Notes under the pieces: generated by a model | Told to the model about the DNA's origin: nothing | The model's input: only the letters and a program-made list of their open reading frames with translations | Database searches by the model: none | Position numbers and translations under genes: made by a program | Shown: one piece after another, positions 6,892 through 13,838 of the stretch | Layout of the letters: the number at the start of each line of letters is the position of its first letter | Numbering within the stretch: position 1 is the stretch's first letter | NCBI GenBank assembly: GCA_965368335.1 | Contig: CBDUMN010000081.1 | Coordinates: 1-16,421 of the forward strand | Direction: 5' to 3' | DNA: 16,421 bases | DNA from: CBDUMN01 sp965368335 | Lineage (GTDB): Bacteria > Pseudomonadota > Alphaproteobacteria > Rhodospirillales > JAPHRK01

Positions 6892-7918
6892 ATTATTGGC
6901 GCTCATCGCTCTTGTCATGCTTGTCGGTTGCGGCGAAAAGCCGGAATCCGAACATAAGCAGACGCTTTATGTGTTCGGCACCTTGGTTGAAGTCACCATA
7001 AAGGGGGTGGAAAAAGCCAAGGCGCAGGCCGCCGTCGCCGAATTGGGGCAGGGGTTCCAAAAAATGCATCAGGACTGGCATGCCTGGAAGTCGGGCGAGT
7101 TGGTCCGGGTCAATGAGGCCATAGCCAAAGGGCAATCCATTGAAGTTTCACCCTTCCTGCTGCCGTTAATTGAGCAAGCCAAGGCCCTCCACAAATCGAG
7201 TAAAGGCCTGTTTGACGCCGGTATCGGGGCGATTGTCGGAGCCTGGGGATTCCATGCAGACGAGCTGCCGAAAGGTAGCAAACCGCCGCTTGATGAGATT
7301 AGGGCGCTGGCAGCGAAAAAACCCTCCATGGCCGATGTGGTGATTGATGGGAATATGGTTTCAAGCGTCAATCCTGCCGTTGCCATGGACTTTGGAGGGT
7401 TCGCCAAAGGGGTGGCGCTCGACTGGGCGGTCAAACGTTTGAAAAAGCTTGGGATTAAGACGGCGATTTTAAGCGCGGGCGGTGATGTCAATACCTTGGG
7501 CGAACCCAAGAACCGACTGTGGAAAGTTGCGATCCGCCATCCGAAACATTGGGGTGTGATCGCCTCTCTTGAATTGAAGGGAGGAGAAAATCTCCACACT
7601 TCGGGAAATTATCAGCGCTTCCGTGAGCATGAAGGCATCCACTATGCTCACATCCTCGACCCGCGTAGCGGGATGCCTGTCGATCATATCGTTTCGGCCA
7701 GCGTTGTCTCTGAAAATGGCGGCTTGGCCGATGCGGCGGCGACGGCGCTTTCGGTCGCCGGGTCCAAAAACTGGCCGGAAATTGCTCAAAGTATGGGAGT
7801 GAAATACGTCCTGCTGATTGATGATCAGGGCCATGCCTATATGAACGAGGCCATGCAGAAGCGTATTGCTTTCGAGCCGGGCGAACCCAAAGGAACGACC
7901 GTTTCACCAATTCCTTGA
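6881..7918 (+). CDS. apbE: ApbE-type FAD:protein FMN transferase, lipoprotein
   Basis: ApbE attaches FMN covalently from FAD to a Thr in target proteins; in Rnf complexes the targets are RnfG and RnfD. A lipoprotein signal is present: a hydrophobic stretch then LVGC with the lipidated Cys17, placing the enzyme outside the cytoplasmic membrane. Family motifs follow in order: DFGGFAKG at 170-177, SAGGD at 198-202, HTSGNY at 239-244, HILDPRSG at 257-264, and ADAAATAL with the expected Mg-binding Asp284 and Thr288. The length, 345 residues, is normal. It overlaps rseC by 11 bases and is followed by a hairpin that may end this operon before rnfA. Beside rnfDG it is almost certainly the Rnf flavinyltransferase. 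Confidence 0.95.
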   Translation: MKGKLLALIALVMLVGCGEKPESEHKQTLYVFGTLVEVTIKGVEKAKAQAAVAELGQGFQKMHQDWHAWKSGELVRVNEAIAKGQSIEVSPFLLPLIEQAKALHKSSKGLFDAGIGAIVGAWGFHADELPKGSKPPLDEIRALAAKKPSMADVVIDGNMVSSVNPAVAMDFGGFAKGVALDWAVKRLKKLGIKTAILSAGGDVNTLGEPKNRLWKVAIRHPKHWGVIASLELKGGENLHTSGNYQRFREHEGIHYAHILDPRSGMPVDHIVSASVVSENGGLADAAATALSVAGSKNWPEIAQSMGVKYVLLIDDQGHAYMNEAMQKRIAFEPGEPKGTTVSPIP

Positions 7919-7979
7919 TTGCTGACGGCCAGGCTGCTCCGCGAATCGGAATCCTCTTTTTGTTTTAGCCTGCGCCCTC

Positions 7980-7999
7980 ATGCTGCACTGCAGCATTTT
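7980..7999 (+). terminator. probable weak intrinsic terminator after apbE
   Basis: ATGCTGC (7980-7986), loop ACT, GCAGCAT (7990-7996), with the final T starting a TTTT run that ends at 7999. The 7-bp perfect stem sits 62 bases behind the apbE stop. The T-run is short, so attenuation or an operator role is possible. Confidence 0.45.
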
Positions 8000-8021
8000 C
8001 GATAGGTAATACCACTCAAAT

Positions 8022-8050
8022 GGGTAGGTTTTGCCCTACCCGTTGTGGGG
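8022..8050. promoter_or_regulatory. candidate operator, copy B of the shared dyad plus an overlapping inverted repeat
   Basis: GGGTAGG (8022-8028), six bases, CCTACCC (8035-8041) is a perfect 7-bp dyad. Its right arm is also the start of CCTACCCGTTGTGGGG (8035-8050), identical at 15 of 16 positions to 6318-6333 upstream of rseC. It is 233 bases before rnfA. The spacing between GG and GC in the first dyad is one base short of a sigma-54 promoter. Confidence 0.5.
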
Positions 8051-8076
8051 TTGTCACCCTATTCCTTATGCCTACA

Positions 8077-8123
8077 CTGTCGGGGAAGAAAATTTCTTCC
8101 ATATTAAGGGGCTTTTTCGACAG
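8077..8123. promoter_or_regulatory. nested palindromes upstream of rnfA
   Basis: GGAAGAAA (8084-8091), one base, TTTCTTCC (8093-8100) is a perfect 8-bp dyad. Around it, CTGTCG (8077-8082) pairs with CGACAG (8118-8123). The inner one looks like a homodimer binding site. The outer pair may be chance. No T-run follows, so it is not a terminator. Confidence 0.4.
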
Positions 8124-8219
8124 AAATTAATCTGGTATTCTTTTACCGATTTTATATGATAAAAAACAAATGTAATATTGCGGCGCGGTAGATTGGTAGG
8201 CTGTAGAGGCTGACGACGG

Positions 8220-8260
8220 TAATCCCGACAAAAAAAGGGGAGCCGGGCCGCACGGGATTA
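8220..8260 (+). promoter_or_regulatory. rnfA: leader hairpin ahead of rnfA
   Basis: TAATCCCG (8220-8227) pairs perfectly with CGGGATTA (8253-8260), enclosing a 25-base loop that has an A-run and GC-rich bases. It ends 22 bases before the rnfA ATG, just before the purine-rich GAAGGGCAGAAGAG that must serve as ribosome-binding site. It could modulate translation if it lies in the transcript. I recognise no riboswitch class. Confidence 0.35.
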
Positions 8261-8282
8261 GGGAAGGGCAGAAGAGCGGACG

Positions 8283-8864
8283 ATGCAGGAATATCTCTTG
8301 CTTCTTTTAGGAACGGCGTTGGTCAACAACGTGGTGCTGGTCAAGTTTCTTGGCCTGTGCCCCTTTATGGGTGTGTCCAACAAGGTCGATACGGCCGTTG
8401 GCATGGGCTACGCCACGACCTTCGTGCTGACCCTTTCGGCTGCTTCCGCTTGGATGATTGAGCGTTGGGTGCTCGAACCGCTGGGCCTTGAGTACCTGCG
8501 CATCCTGACCTTTATCCTGGTGATTGCCGCTGTGGTGCAGTTCACTGAAATGGCGGTCCGCAAACTTTCTCCGGTGCTTTATCAGGTGCTTGGTATTTTT
8601 TTGCCGCTGATTACGACCAACTGCGCCGTGCTCGGTGTTGCGCTGCTCAATGTTCAGGAAGACAACAGCTTCGTTGAGAGCCTCCTCTATGGCTTTGGTT
8701 CGGCGGCAGGTTTTTCGCTGGTCATGGTGATGTTTGCCGGGCTGCGCGAGCGATTGGCGCTGGCCGACGTACCGAACTCGTTTGCCGGAGCACCCATCGG
8801 GTTCATCGTGGCCGGTCTTCTTTCGCTCGCCTTCATGGGCTTCTCGGGCCTGTCGGTGCAGTAG
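8283..8864 (+). CDS. rnfA: Rnf electron transport complex subunit A
   Basis: RnfA is an integral inner-membrane subunit of the Rnf ferredoxin:NAD+ oxidoreductase, homologous to NqrE/RsxA. At 193 residues it has the standard length and six membrane helices. The conserved half-helix motifs are clear: NNVVLVKFLGLCPFMGVS with Cys26, and LITTNCAVLGVALLN with Cys114. In this family these Cys, with the matching pair of RnfE, hold an iron-sulfur cluster in the membrane. It is the first gene of the rnf operon and is separated from rnfB by 11 bases. Its ribosome-binding site is poor, and the leader is long and full of inverted repeats. Confidence 0.97.
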   Translation: MQEYLLLLLGTALVNNVVLVKFLGLCPFMGVSNKVDTAVGMGYATTFVLTLSAASAWMIERWVLEPLGLEYLRILTFILVIAAVVQFTEMAVRKLSPVLYQVLGIFLPLITTNCAVLGVALLNVQEDNSFVESLLYGFGSAAGFSLVMVMFAGLRERLALADVPNSFAGAPIGFIVAGLLSLAFMGFSGLSVQ

Positions 8865-8875
8865 AGGGAGGGATC

Positions 8876-9430
8876 ATGATTACGGCGATTTCGGCTTTAA
8901 CGGTTCTCGGTGTTGTTTTGGGTGGCCTGCTCGGACTGGCGGCGCGCTATTTGAGGGTGGAGGGCAATCCGCTGATCGGTGAGATTGAGGAGATGCTTCC
9001 CGGTTCCCAGTGCGGCCAGTGTGGCTATCCCGGCTGCAGCCCCGCAGCCGAAGCCCTGGCCGTAGGTGAAGCCGAGGTGACTCTCTGTCCGCCGGGTGGC
9101 CGGGCGCTGGCTGGCGCTTTGGCGGCGAAGCTCGGCATTGTCATCGATCTTTCGGCCTTGGAGGAAAAGCTCCCGGCCATTGCCTATGTCAATGAAGACC
9201 TTTGCATCGGCTGTACGCGCTGCTTCCAAAAATGCCCGACCGACGCCCTGCTCGGTGCGCCGAAACAGGTGCATACCGTGATCGCCGAAATTTGCACCGG
9301 GTGCGAAGAGTGTATGAACATCTGCCCCACTGAATGCATTGAAATGTTGCCCTTGAAGCCGACGGTAGCGACTTGGCATTGGCCCAAGCCCGAGGTTAAA
9401 CCCGGCAAAGCCGAACCCCTGGCGGCGTAA
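8876..9430 (+). CDS. rnfB: Rnf electron transport complex subunit B, ferredoxin-type Fe-S protein
   Basis: RnfB takes electrons between ferredoxin and the membrane part of Rnf. Residues 1-25 form one membrane anchor. The Fe-S domain that follows has Cys46, Cys49, Cys54 and Cys71 (CGQCGYPGC plus a later Cys). Two [4Fe-4S] ferredoxin motifs follow: Cys110/113/116/120 in CIGCTRCFQKCP and Cys140/143/146/150 in CTGCEECMNICP. At 184 residues this is the short, two-ferredoxin type found in proteobacteria. GAGGGAGG lies just before ATG 8876. The tail is short and Pro/Lys-rich. It is in the rnf operon, 12 bases before rnfC. Confidence 0.97.
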   Translation: MITAISALTVLGVVLGGLLGLAARYLRVEGNPLIGEIEEMLPGSQCGQCGYPGCSPAAEALAVGEAEVTLCPPGGRALAGALAAKLGIVIDLSALEEKLPAIAYVNEDLCIGCTRCFQKCPTDALLGAPKQVHTVIAEICTGCEECMNICPTECIEMLPLKPTVATWHWPKPEVKPGKAEPLAA

Positions 9431-9442
9431 GGGGCGAATGGC

Positions 9443-11059
9443 ATGAAGCTTTTTAAAATAAGGGGCGGCGTACACCCCGAAGGCCGCAAGCGGCTTTCGG
9501 CCCACAAGGAAATCGAAATTCTCCCCGTTCCCGACCTGCTGCACATTCCGTTCCGTCAGCATGTGGGCGAGCCGGCCGAGCCGGTGGTTCAAAGGGGAGA
9601 TCGGGTGCTTAAAGGGCAGGTGATCGCTAAGGCCAAAGGTCCGGTTTCAGCACCGGTCCACGCCCCGACATCGGGTCGTGTATTGGCGGTTGGGGCCTTC
9701 ACTGCGCCCCACCCTTCGGGCTTGCCCGCGCGGACGATCCATATTCTGACAGATGGCAAAGATGAATGGGGAGAGCGGATGCCAGTGCTCGACCCCGATA
9801 CGGCGAGCCCTGCCGAACTGGCGCAGCGGGTTGCCGATGCGGGCATTGTCGGCATGGGCGGAGCGGCTTTTCCTTCTTCGGTCAAGCTTAACCTGGGGGA
9901 GCGCTATAAGCTTCATACCCTGGTTATCAATGGGGCCGAATGCGAACCCTATCTGACCTGTGATGACCGGGTGATGCGGGAGCGTCCCGAGCAGGCCATC
10001 GACGGTTGCAGGATCATGGCTAAGGCTTTGGGGGTCGAGAAGGTGATGATCGCCATCGAAACCAACAAACCCGAAGCCATTGAAACCATGACGGCAGCTG
10101 CCCGGAATGTGGCCGGTATGACGGTAATCGGTGTCCCGACCCGCTATCCCATGGGGTCGGAGAAACATTTGGTCCAAACTCTGACCGGCAAGGAAACGCC
10201 ATCCGGCTGCCTCACTGCCGATATCGGTGTCGTCGTGCATAACGTGGCGACCGCCTGCGCTGTCAATGAAGCGGTGCGCCGTGGCAAACCTCTGATTTCG
10301 CGGGTGGTGACGATTAGCGGTGGGGCGATTGCCAAGCCGCGCAACATTCAGGTGCCAATCGGCGTCTCTATCGAATCGGTTCTTGAATACTGCGGCGGAA
10401 CCACCGAAAAACCTGCGCGCCTGATGATGGGCGGCCCGATGATGGGTCAGCCGGTGGCCGACCCCCGTTCGCCCATGGTTAAAGGTTGCAACGGAATTTT
10501 GGCCCTGACGCTGGAAGAAACCCGCCAGCGCCCGGCCTCGGCCTGCATTCGTTGCGGCTCCTGTGTTCAGGTTTGTCCCTGTGGTCTGGTCCCCCTCGAC
10601 ATGGCGGCCCGGATCAGGAATGAGGAAATCGATTCCGCTGTCGAAATTGGCCTGACGGAATGCTTGAGCTGCGGATCGTGTAACTACGTTTGCCCGGCTC
10701 ATCTGCCCCTGGTTCAATACTTCAATTACGGCAAGGGCCGGATCAAGGCCATCGCGGCGGAAAAGCGCAAGCAGGAAGAAACCAAACGGCTCGCCGAAGC
10801 CCGCATCGTGCGGCTTGAGGAGCAAATGCGCGCCAAGAAAGCCATGCTGGCCAAACGCAAGGCCGAAGCCGAAGCCCGCGCCAAAGCGAAAGCAGAGGCG
10901 GAGGCCGCAGCCGCCGGGAATGATAATTCGGAGGCCGCAGCCGCCGGGAATGATAAAACGGAGGCCGCAGCCGCCGGGAATGAAAATGCAGAGGCCGCGC
11001 CAAAATCCGAGGCCAAACCGGCATCCAACGACAACGAGAAAGAAGAGGCTCAGGCATGA
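9443..11059 (+). CDS. rnfC: Rnf electron transport complex subunit C with repeat-bearing C-terminal tail
   Basis: RnfC is the peripheral NADH- and FMN-binding subunit. The N-terminal ~110 residues form the RnfC barrel-like domain. The Complex I 51-kDa-like nucleotide/flavin domain starts near IVGMGGAAFPSSVKL (Gly137 onwards) and includes INGAECEPYLTCDDR. A SLBB-like segment comes next, then two [4Fe-4S] motifs, Cys368/371/374/378 in CIRCGSCVQVCP and Cys407/410/413/417 in CLSCGSCNYVCP. From about residue 435 there is a charged, helical, probably coiled-coil tail rich in Lys, Glu and Ala. It contains three near-identical 10-residue repeats (EAAAAGND-type, residues 487-516) and ends in an acidic, Asn-rich stretch. 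Such tails vary between species. Its stop overlaps the rnfD start (ATGA). Confidence 0.97.
   Translation: MKLFKIRGGVHPEGRKRLSAHKEIEILPVPDLLHIPFRQHVGEPAEPVVQRGDRVLKGQVIAKAKGPVSAPVHAPTSGRVLAVGAFTAPHPSGLPARTIHILTDGKDEWGERMPVLDPDTASPAELAQRVADAGIVGMGGAAFPSSVKLNLGERYKLHTLVINGAECEPYLTCDDRVMRERPEQAIDGCRIMAKALGVEKVMIAIETNKPEAIETMTAAARNVAGMTVIGVPTRYPMGSEKHLVQTLTGKETPSGCLTADIGVVVHNVATACAVNEAVRRGKPLISRVVTISGGAIAKPRNIQVPIGVSIESVLEYCGGTTEKPARLMMGGPMMGQPVADPRSPMVKGCNGILALTLEETRQRPASACIRCGSCVQVCPCGLVPLDMAARIRNEEIDSAVEIGLTECLSCGSCNYVCPAHLPLVQYFNYGKGRIKAIAAEKRKQEETKRLAEARIVRLEEQMRAKKAMLAKRKAEAEARAKAKAEAEAAAAGNDNSEAAAAGNDKTEAAAAGNENAEAAPKSEAKPASNDNEKEEAQA
10901..10999 (+). repeat. rnfC: 30-base tandem repeat in the rnfC tail
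   Basis: Three 30-base units (10901-10930, 10931-10960, 10961-10990) share their first 23 bases exactly, beginning GAGGCCGCAGCCGCCGGGAA. A fourth unit starts (GAGGCCGC) and decays. The period is ten codons, so the frame is kept. Near-identity at synonymous positions points to recent slippage or duplication. Confidence 0.9.
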
Positions 11060-12132
11060 CCGGCGCTCCTTTGATGGGTGGACCCTACGCCCATGACAAC
11101 AGCTCGGTGCGCCGGACCATGGGATTGGTTCTGCTAGCTTTGACCCCGGCGACGGCCTATGGGCTTTATCTGTTCGGTTGGCAGGCGGTGTTTCTGTTTT
11201 CCCTGACGATTGGGGCCTGTGTTTTATTCGAGGCTTTGAGCCTGGCGATTGCCCGCAAGCCTATTTGGCCCTTCGTTAGCGACGGATCGGTTATTTTAAC
11301 CGGCTGGCTTTTGGCTGTCAGTTTGCCGCCTTGGGCTCCCTGGTGGATTGGTCTGGTCGGCGGGCTCCTGGCGGTGATTGTCGGCAAGCAGATTTTCGGT
11401 GGCTTGGGGCAAAACGTGTTCAACCCGGCCATGGTGGCCCGTGTCGCCTTGTTGATTTCATTTCCCCTGGAAATGACCCGTTATACTGCCCCGCAGCCGA
11501 TGTTCTCGGCAACTGACCCGGGAATTGCGGAGAGCCTGAGCCGGTTCTTCTTCGGCGGCCTCGATTTCGATGCCGTTAGCAGCGCCTCATTGCTGGGACA
11601 TGTGAAAACCGAATTGAGCCGGGGTGTCGGGCTGGGAGAATCCTTAGGCTCGTCCTATGATCCACTATCCCTTTCCATCGGTTCGGTAGCCGGTAGCATG
11701 GGTGAAACCTCGGCCTTGTTGATCGTTCTTGGCGGATTGTTTCTGATTTTCAAACGGATCATCAGTTGGCATATTCCGGTCGCTATGCTGGGTACGCTGG
11801 CTCTCCTTGCCGCCTTCTTCCATCTCATCGATCCGGTTCACTATATGGGGGCCGATGTCCACCTGCTTTCAGGGGCGGCCTTGCTTGGCGCTTTCTTTAT
11901 CGCCACCGATCCGGTCACCTCGCCGGTAACGCGCAAGGGGCAGATCGTTTTCGGTATCGGTTGCGGGCTGCTGGTCTATGTTATCCGCACCTGGGGAGGC
12001 TATCCGGAAGGGGTGGCTTTCGCCGTCCTTCTGATGAACGCGATGGCGCCTCTGATCGACCGCACCATGCGCCCGAGAGTCTATGGCCGGACCAAAAAAG
12101 GCGCGCCGATTGCCTTGGAGGACAAGCCATGA
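11056..12132 (+). CDS. rnfD: Rnf electron transport complex subunit D
   Basis: RnfD is the NqrB-like membrane subunit that normally carries a covalent FMN. At 358 residues with about ten membrane helices it is a full-length member. The N-terminus GPYAHDNSSVRRTMGLVLLA and the KQIFGGLGQNVFNPAMVA motif (111-128) are typical. The usual flavin site is a Thr in an (S/T)xAT motif. Here the corresponding place reads DAVSSASLL (172-180), with Ser178 (codon TCA at 11587-11589) where Thr is expected. ACA to TCA is a single base change. Either Ser accepts the flavin or RnfD lacks this cofactor here. It overlaps rnfC and rnfG by four bases each (ATGA). Confidence 0.96.
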   Translation: MTGAPLMGGPYAHDNSSVRRTMGLVLLALTPATAYGLYLFGWQAVFLFSLTIGACVLFEALSLAIARKPIWPFVSDGSVILTGWLLAVSLPPWAPWWIGLVGGLLAVIVGKQIFGGLGQNVFNPAMVARVALLISFPLEMTRYTAPQPMFSATDPGIAESLSRFFFGGLDFDAVSSASLLGHVKTELSRGVGLGESLGSSYDPLSLSIGSVAGSMGETSALLIVLGGLFLIFKRIISWHIPVAMLGTLALLAAFFHLIDPVHYMGADVHLLSGAALLGAFFIATDPVTSPVTRKGQIVFGIGCGLLVYVIRTWGGYPEGVAFAVLLMNAMAPLIDRTMRPRVYGRTKKGAPIALEDKP

Positions 12133-12758
12133 GGAGGCTGCGCAACTCTCCTCTTTTCCAGGCCATGTTGCTTGGCGCGTTCGCCCTCGGTGCGGCGGCG
12201 GCTCTGGCTTCAGGCAATCTTGCGACCAAGGAATCAATCGCCCAGCGCCATGCCGAAGACCTCACCGCCTCCATCGCCCAGGTGATTCCGGCTGATTTGC
12301 ACGACAACGACCTGCTGACCGATCAAGTGACCTTGCAAGGCCGCACCGTTTATCAGGCCCGCCAATCGGGTGCCGTTGAGGCCGTGGCTTTTGAAGTTCG
12401 CGGTAAAGGTTATGCAGGCGATATCGTCCTGATCATGGGTGTCGATAAGGAAGGCGGCCTGCTCGGCGTACGCGTCTTGGCCCATGCTGAAACACCGGGC
12501 CTGGGTGATAAAATTGAAGTGGCTAAAAGTTCCTGGATCAAAGGTTTCGACGGCCTGTCATTCGCCAAACTTCCGTTGGAAAAATGGAAAGTGAAAAAAG
12601 ACGGCGGCCACTTCGATCAGTTCAGTGGCGCGACCATTACGCCGCGCGCCGTGGTTACGGCGGTGCGCCAAGGGTTGGCATTTTTTATAGAAAATAAAAA
12701 GGCCATGCTGACGCCTGCCGCTAAAGAATCCAAGCCAAAGGAGTCCGGGAATGAGTGA
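12129..12758 (+). CDS. rnfG: Rnf electron transport complex subunit G, covalent FMN protein
   Basis: RnfG is a membrane-anchored flavoprotein of the FMN_bind family that faces the periplasm. At 209 residues it has one N-terminal helix (about 8-28) and the flavinylation motif FDQFSGATIT. Thr169 in SGAT is the expected acceptor for FMN transferred by ApbE, encoded upstream. Other family marks are FEVRGKGYAGDIVLIMGVD and the AHAETPGLGDKI segment (118-129). The open frame extends further upstream to 11766 inside rnfD, but ATG 12129 is preferred: it overlaps the rnfD stop as ATGA and gives the family's usual N-terminus. The 3' end overlaps rnfE by eight bases. Confidence 0.96.
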   Translation: MRRLRNSPLFQAMLLGAFALGAAAALASGNLATKESIAQRHAEDLTASIAQVIPADLHDNDLLTDQVTLQGRTVYQARQSGAVEAVAFEVRGKGYAGDIVLIMGVDKEGGLLGVRVLAHAETPGLGDKIEVAKSSWIKGFDGLSFAKLPLEKWKVKKDGGHFDQFSGATITPRAVVTAVRQGLAFFIENKKAMLTPAAKESKPKESGNE

Positions 12759-13506
12759 CGCTGCGGCCAAAGATACGCCAAAGAACGCCGCCAAGGATAT
12801 CCCCGAGGTGGAGAAGGAGCGGGTCGACTATAAGCGTCTGACCATCGATGGACTTTGGTCCAATAACGTGGTGTTCGGCCAGCTCCTGGCTCTTTGCCCG
12901 CTCCTCGCGGTTACCGGCACGGCGACGAACGGCTTGGGTATGGGGCTGGCGACGACGGCGGTGATGGTGGTTTCGGGGCTGGCGGTTTCTCTGCTGAGAA
13001 ATGCGGTGACGCCTGAAATTCGCATCCCGGCTTTCGTCTTGATCATCGCCGCCATCGTGACTCTGGTCGATATGGCGATGAATGCCTGGGTCCATGAGCT
13101 CTACAAGGTTTTAGGCCTGTTCATCCCGCTTATCGTCACCAACTGCGCCATTCTCGGTCGGGCGGAGGCGTTTGCTTCCAAAGAGGGAGCCATCCCTGCT
13201 CTGTTCGATGGTTTGGTGATGGGGATTGGGTTCACCTTCGTTCTTGTGTTGTTGGGGGCTGTGCGCGAAATTATCGGCAGTGGGACGCTTTTCGCCAATG
13301 CGCCGCTCTTGCTGGGCGATGCTTTCGCTTTCCTTGAAACGACGCTGATCGAAGATTACCGGGGCTTTTTGTTGTTCATTCTGCCGCCGGGAGGCTTCCT
13401 GGCGCTCGGCTTCATTCTGGCGGGTAAACGGCTGATAGAAGCGCGGTTCGATATGGACGTGGAAGAACCCATTGGCTGTGCTCCAACTGAGGGAGAAACG
13501 GCATGA
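12751..13506 (+). CDS. rnfE: Rnf electron transport complex subunit E
   Basis: RnfE is the second small membrane subunit, homologous to RnfA and NqrD and inserted in the opposite orientation. This copy has 251 residues. LWSNNVVFGQLLALCPLLAV carries Cys49 and LFIPLIVTNCAILGR carries Cys132, the partners of RnfA Cys26 and Cys114 for the membrane Fe-S cluster. About 25 charged residues (MSDAAAKDT to VEKERVDY) precede the conserved core, longer than in E. coli RsxE. The tail ends in an acidic, cysteine-containing stretch (Cys247 region, EEPIGCAPTEG). Both ends overlap neighbours, rnfG by eight bases and rnfH by four. Confidence 0.96.
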   Translation: MSDAAAKDTPKNAAKDIPEVEKERVDYKRLTIDGLWSNNVVFGQLLALCPLLAVTGTATNGLGMGLATTAVMVVSGLAVSLLRNAVTPEIRIPAFVLIIAAIVTLVDMAMNAWVHELYKVLGLFIPLIVTNCAILGRAEAFASKEGAIPALFDGLVMGIGFTFVLVLLGAVREIIGSGTLFANAPLLLGDAFAFLETTLIEDYRGFLLFILPPGGFLALGFILAGKRLIEARFDMDVEEPIGCAPTEGETA

Positions 13507-13838
13507 CCGGCTCTGAGCCTGAAACCATCAAGGTGGGGGTTGCCTATGCCATATCGGGTCAACAGCTCTGGTTGACCGTTGAGCTTGCGCCGGGGGCGAC
13601 GGTGCAGGACGCGATAGAGCGTTCGGGTATTTTGGAAAAATTCCCCGAAATCAATCTTGAAGAACAAAAGGTAGGCGTCTTCGGAAAGGTTGCGATGCTG
13701 GATGCCGAGGTCAAGGAGGGTGATCGGGTGGAAATCTATCGTGCGATTACCGCCGACCCCAAAGCGGTTAAGCGCAAGAAGGCGGCTCCAGTCAAGAAAC
13801 CGCTTTCCAAAAAAACGCAAGAGCAAAAAGCTTCTTAG
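13503..13838 (+). CDS. rnfH: RnfH family ubiquitin-like (beta-grasp) protein
   Basis: RnfH is a small beta-grasp protein of unknown exact role, encoded at the end of rnf operons in Rhodobacter and elsewhere as part of an unrelated RatA-linked pair. Residues 9-85 contain the family pattern: IKVGVAYA, QLWLTVELAPGATVQDAIE, KVGVFGKVAMLD and EGDRVEIYRAITADPKAVKR. After that comes a Lys-rich tail of about 25 residues. At 111 residues it is slightly longer than usual. The start overlaps the rnfE stop as ATGA. The TAG stop (13836-13838) is the first three bases of a 103-base inverted-repeat element, so the original C-terminus may have been different. Confidence 0.93.
   Translation: MTGSEPETIKVGVAYAISGQQLWLTVELAPGATVQDAIERSGILEKFPEINLEEQKVGVFGKVAMLDAEVKEGDRVEIYRAITADPKAVKRKKAAPVKKPLSKKTQEQKAS

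Larger units (their letters stand above)
7919..8282 (+). other. 364-base regulatory region and leader of the rnf operon
   Basis: There is no gene here. In order it holds a short hairpin with T-run (7980-7999), an inverted repeat merged with copy B of the shared dyad (8022-8050), a nested pair of palindromes (8077-8123), an AT-rich stretch ending in a -10-like TATGAT (8155-8160) without a clear -35, and a long inverted repeat (8220-8260) just ahead of the rnfA start. This density of symmetric sites suggests elaborate control of rnf expression. Confidence 0.6.

Noticed and set aside
8021..8035. Possible sigma-54 promoter TGGGTAGGTTTTGCC upstream of rnfA
   Set aside because: GG and GC are separated by nine bases instead of the required ten, and the flanks do not match TGGCAC/TTGC well.
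8075..8125. TGTCG and CGACA as a CooA/CRP-type site
   Set aside because: The two half-sites are about 36 bases apart rather than the six needed for such a dimer site.
9647..10825. 392-codon open frame on the minus strand inside rnfC
   Set aside because: It is fully antisense to an unmistakable rnfC. Its His/Arg/Gln-rich peptide has no recognisable motif and reflects codon bias of the true gene.
11766..12128. 121-codon N-terminal extension of the rnfG frame
   Set aside because: It lies inside rnfD, is rich in Arg/Gly/Ser/Pro, and the family N-terminus begins at ATG 12129 coupled to the rnfD stop.
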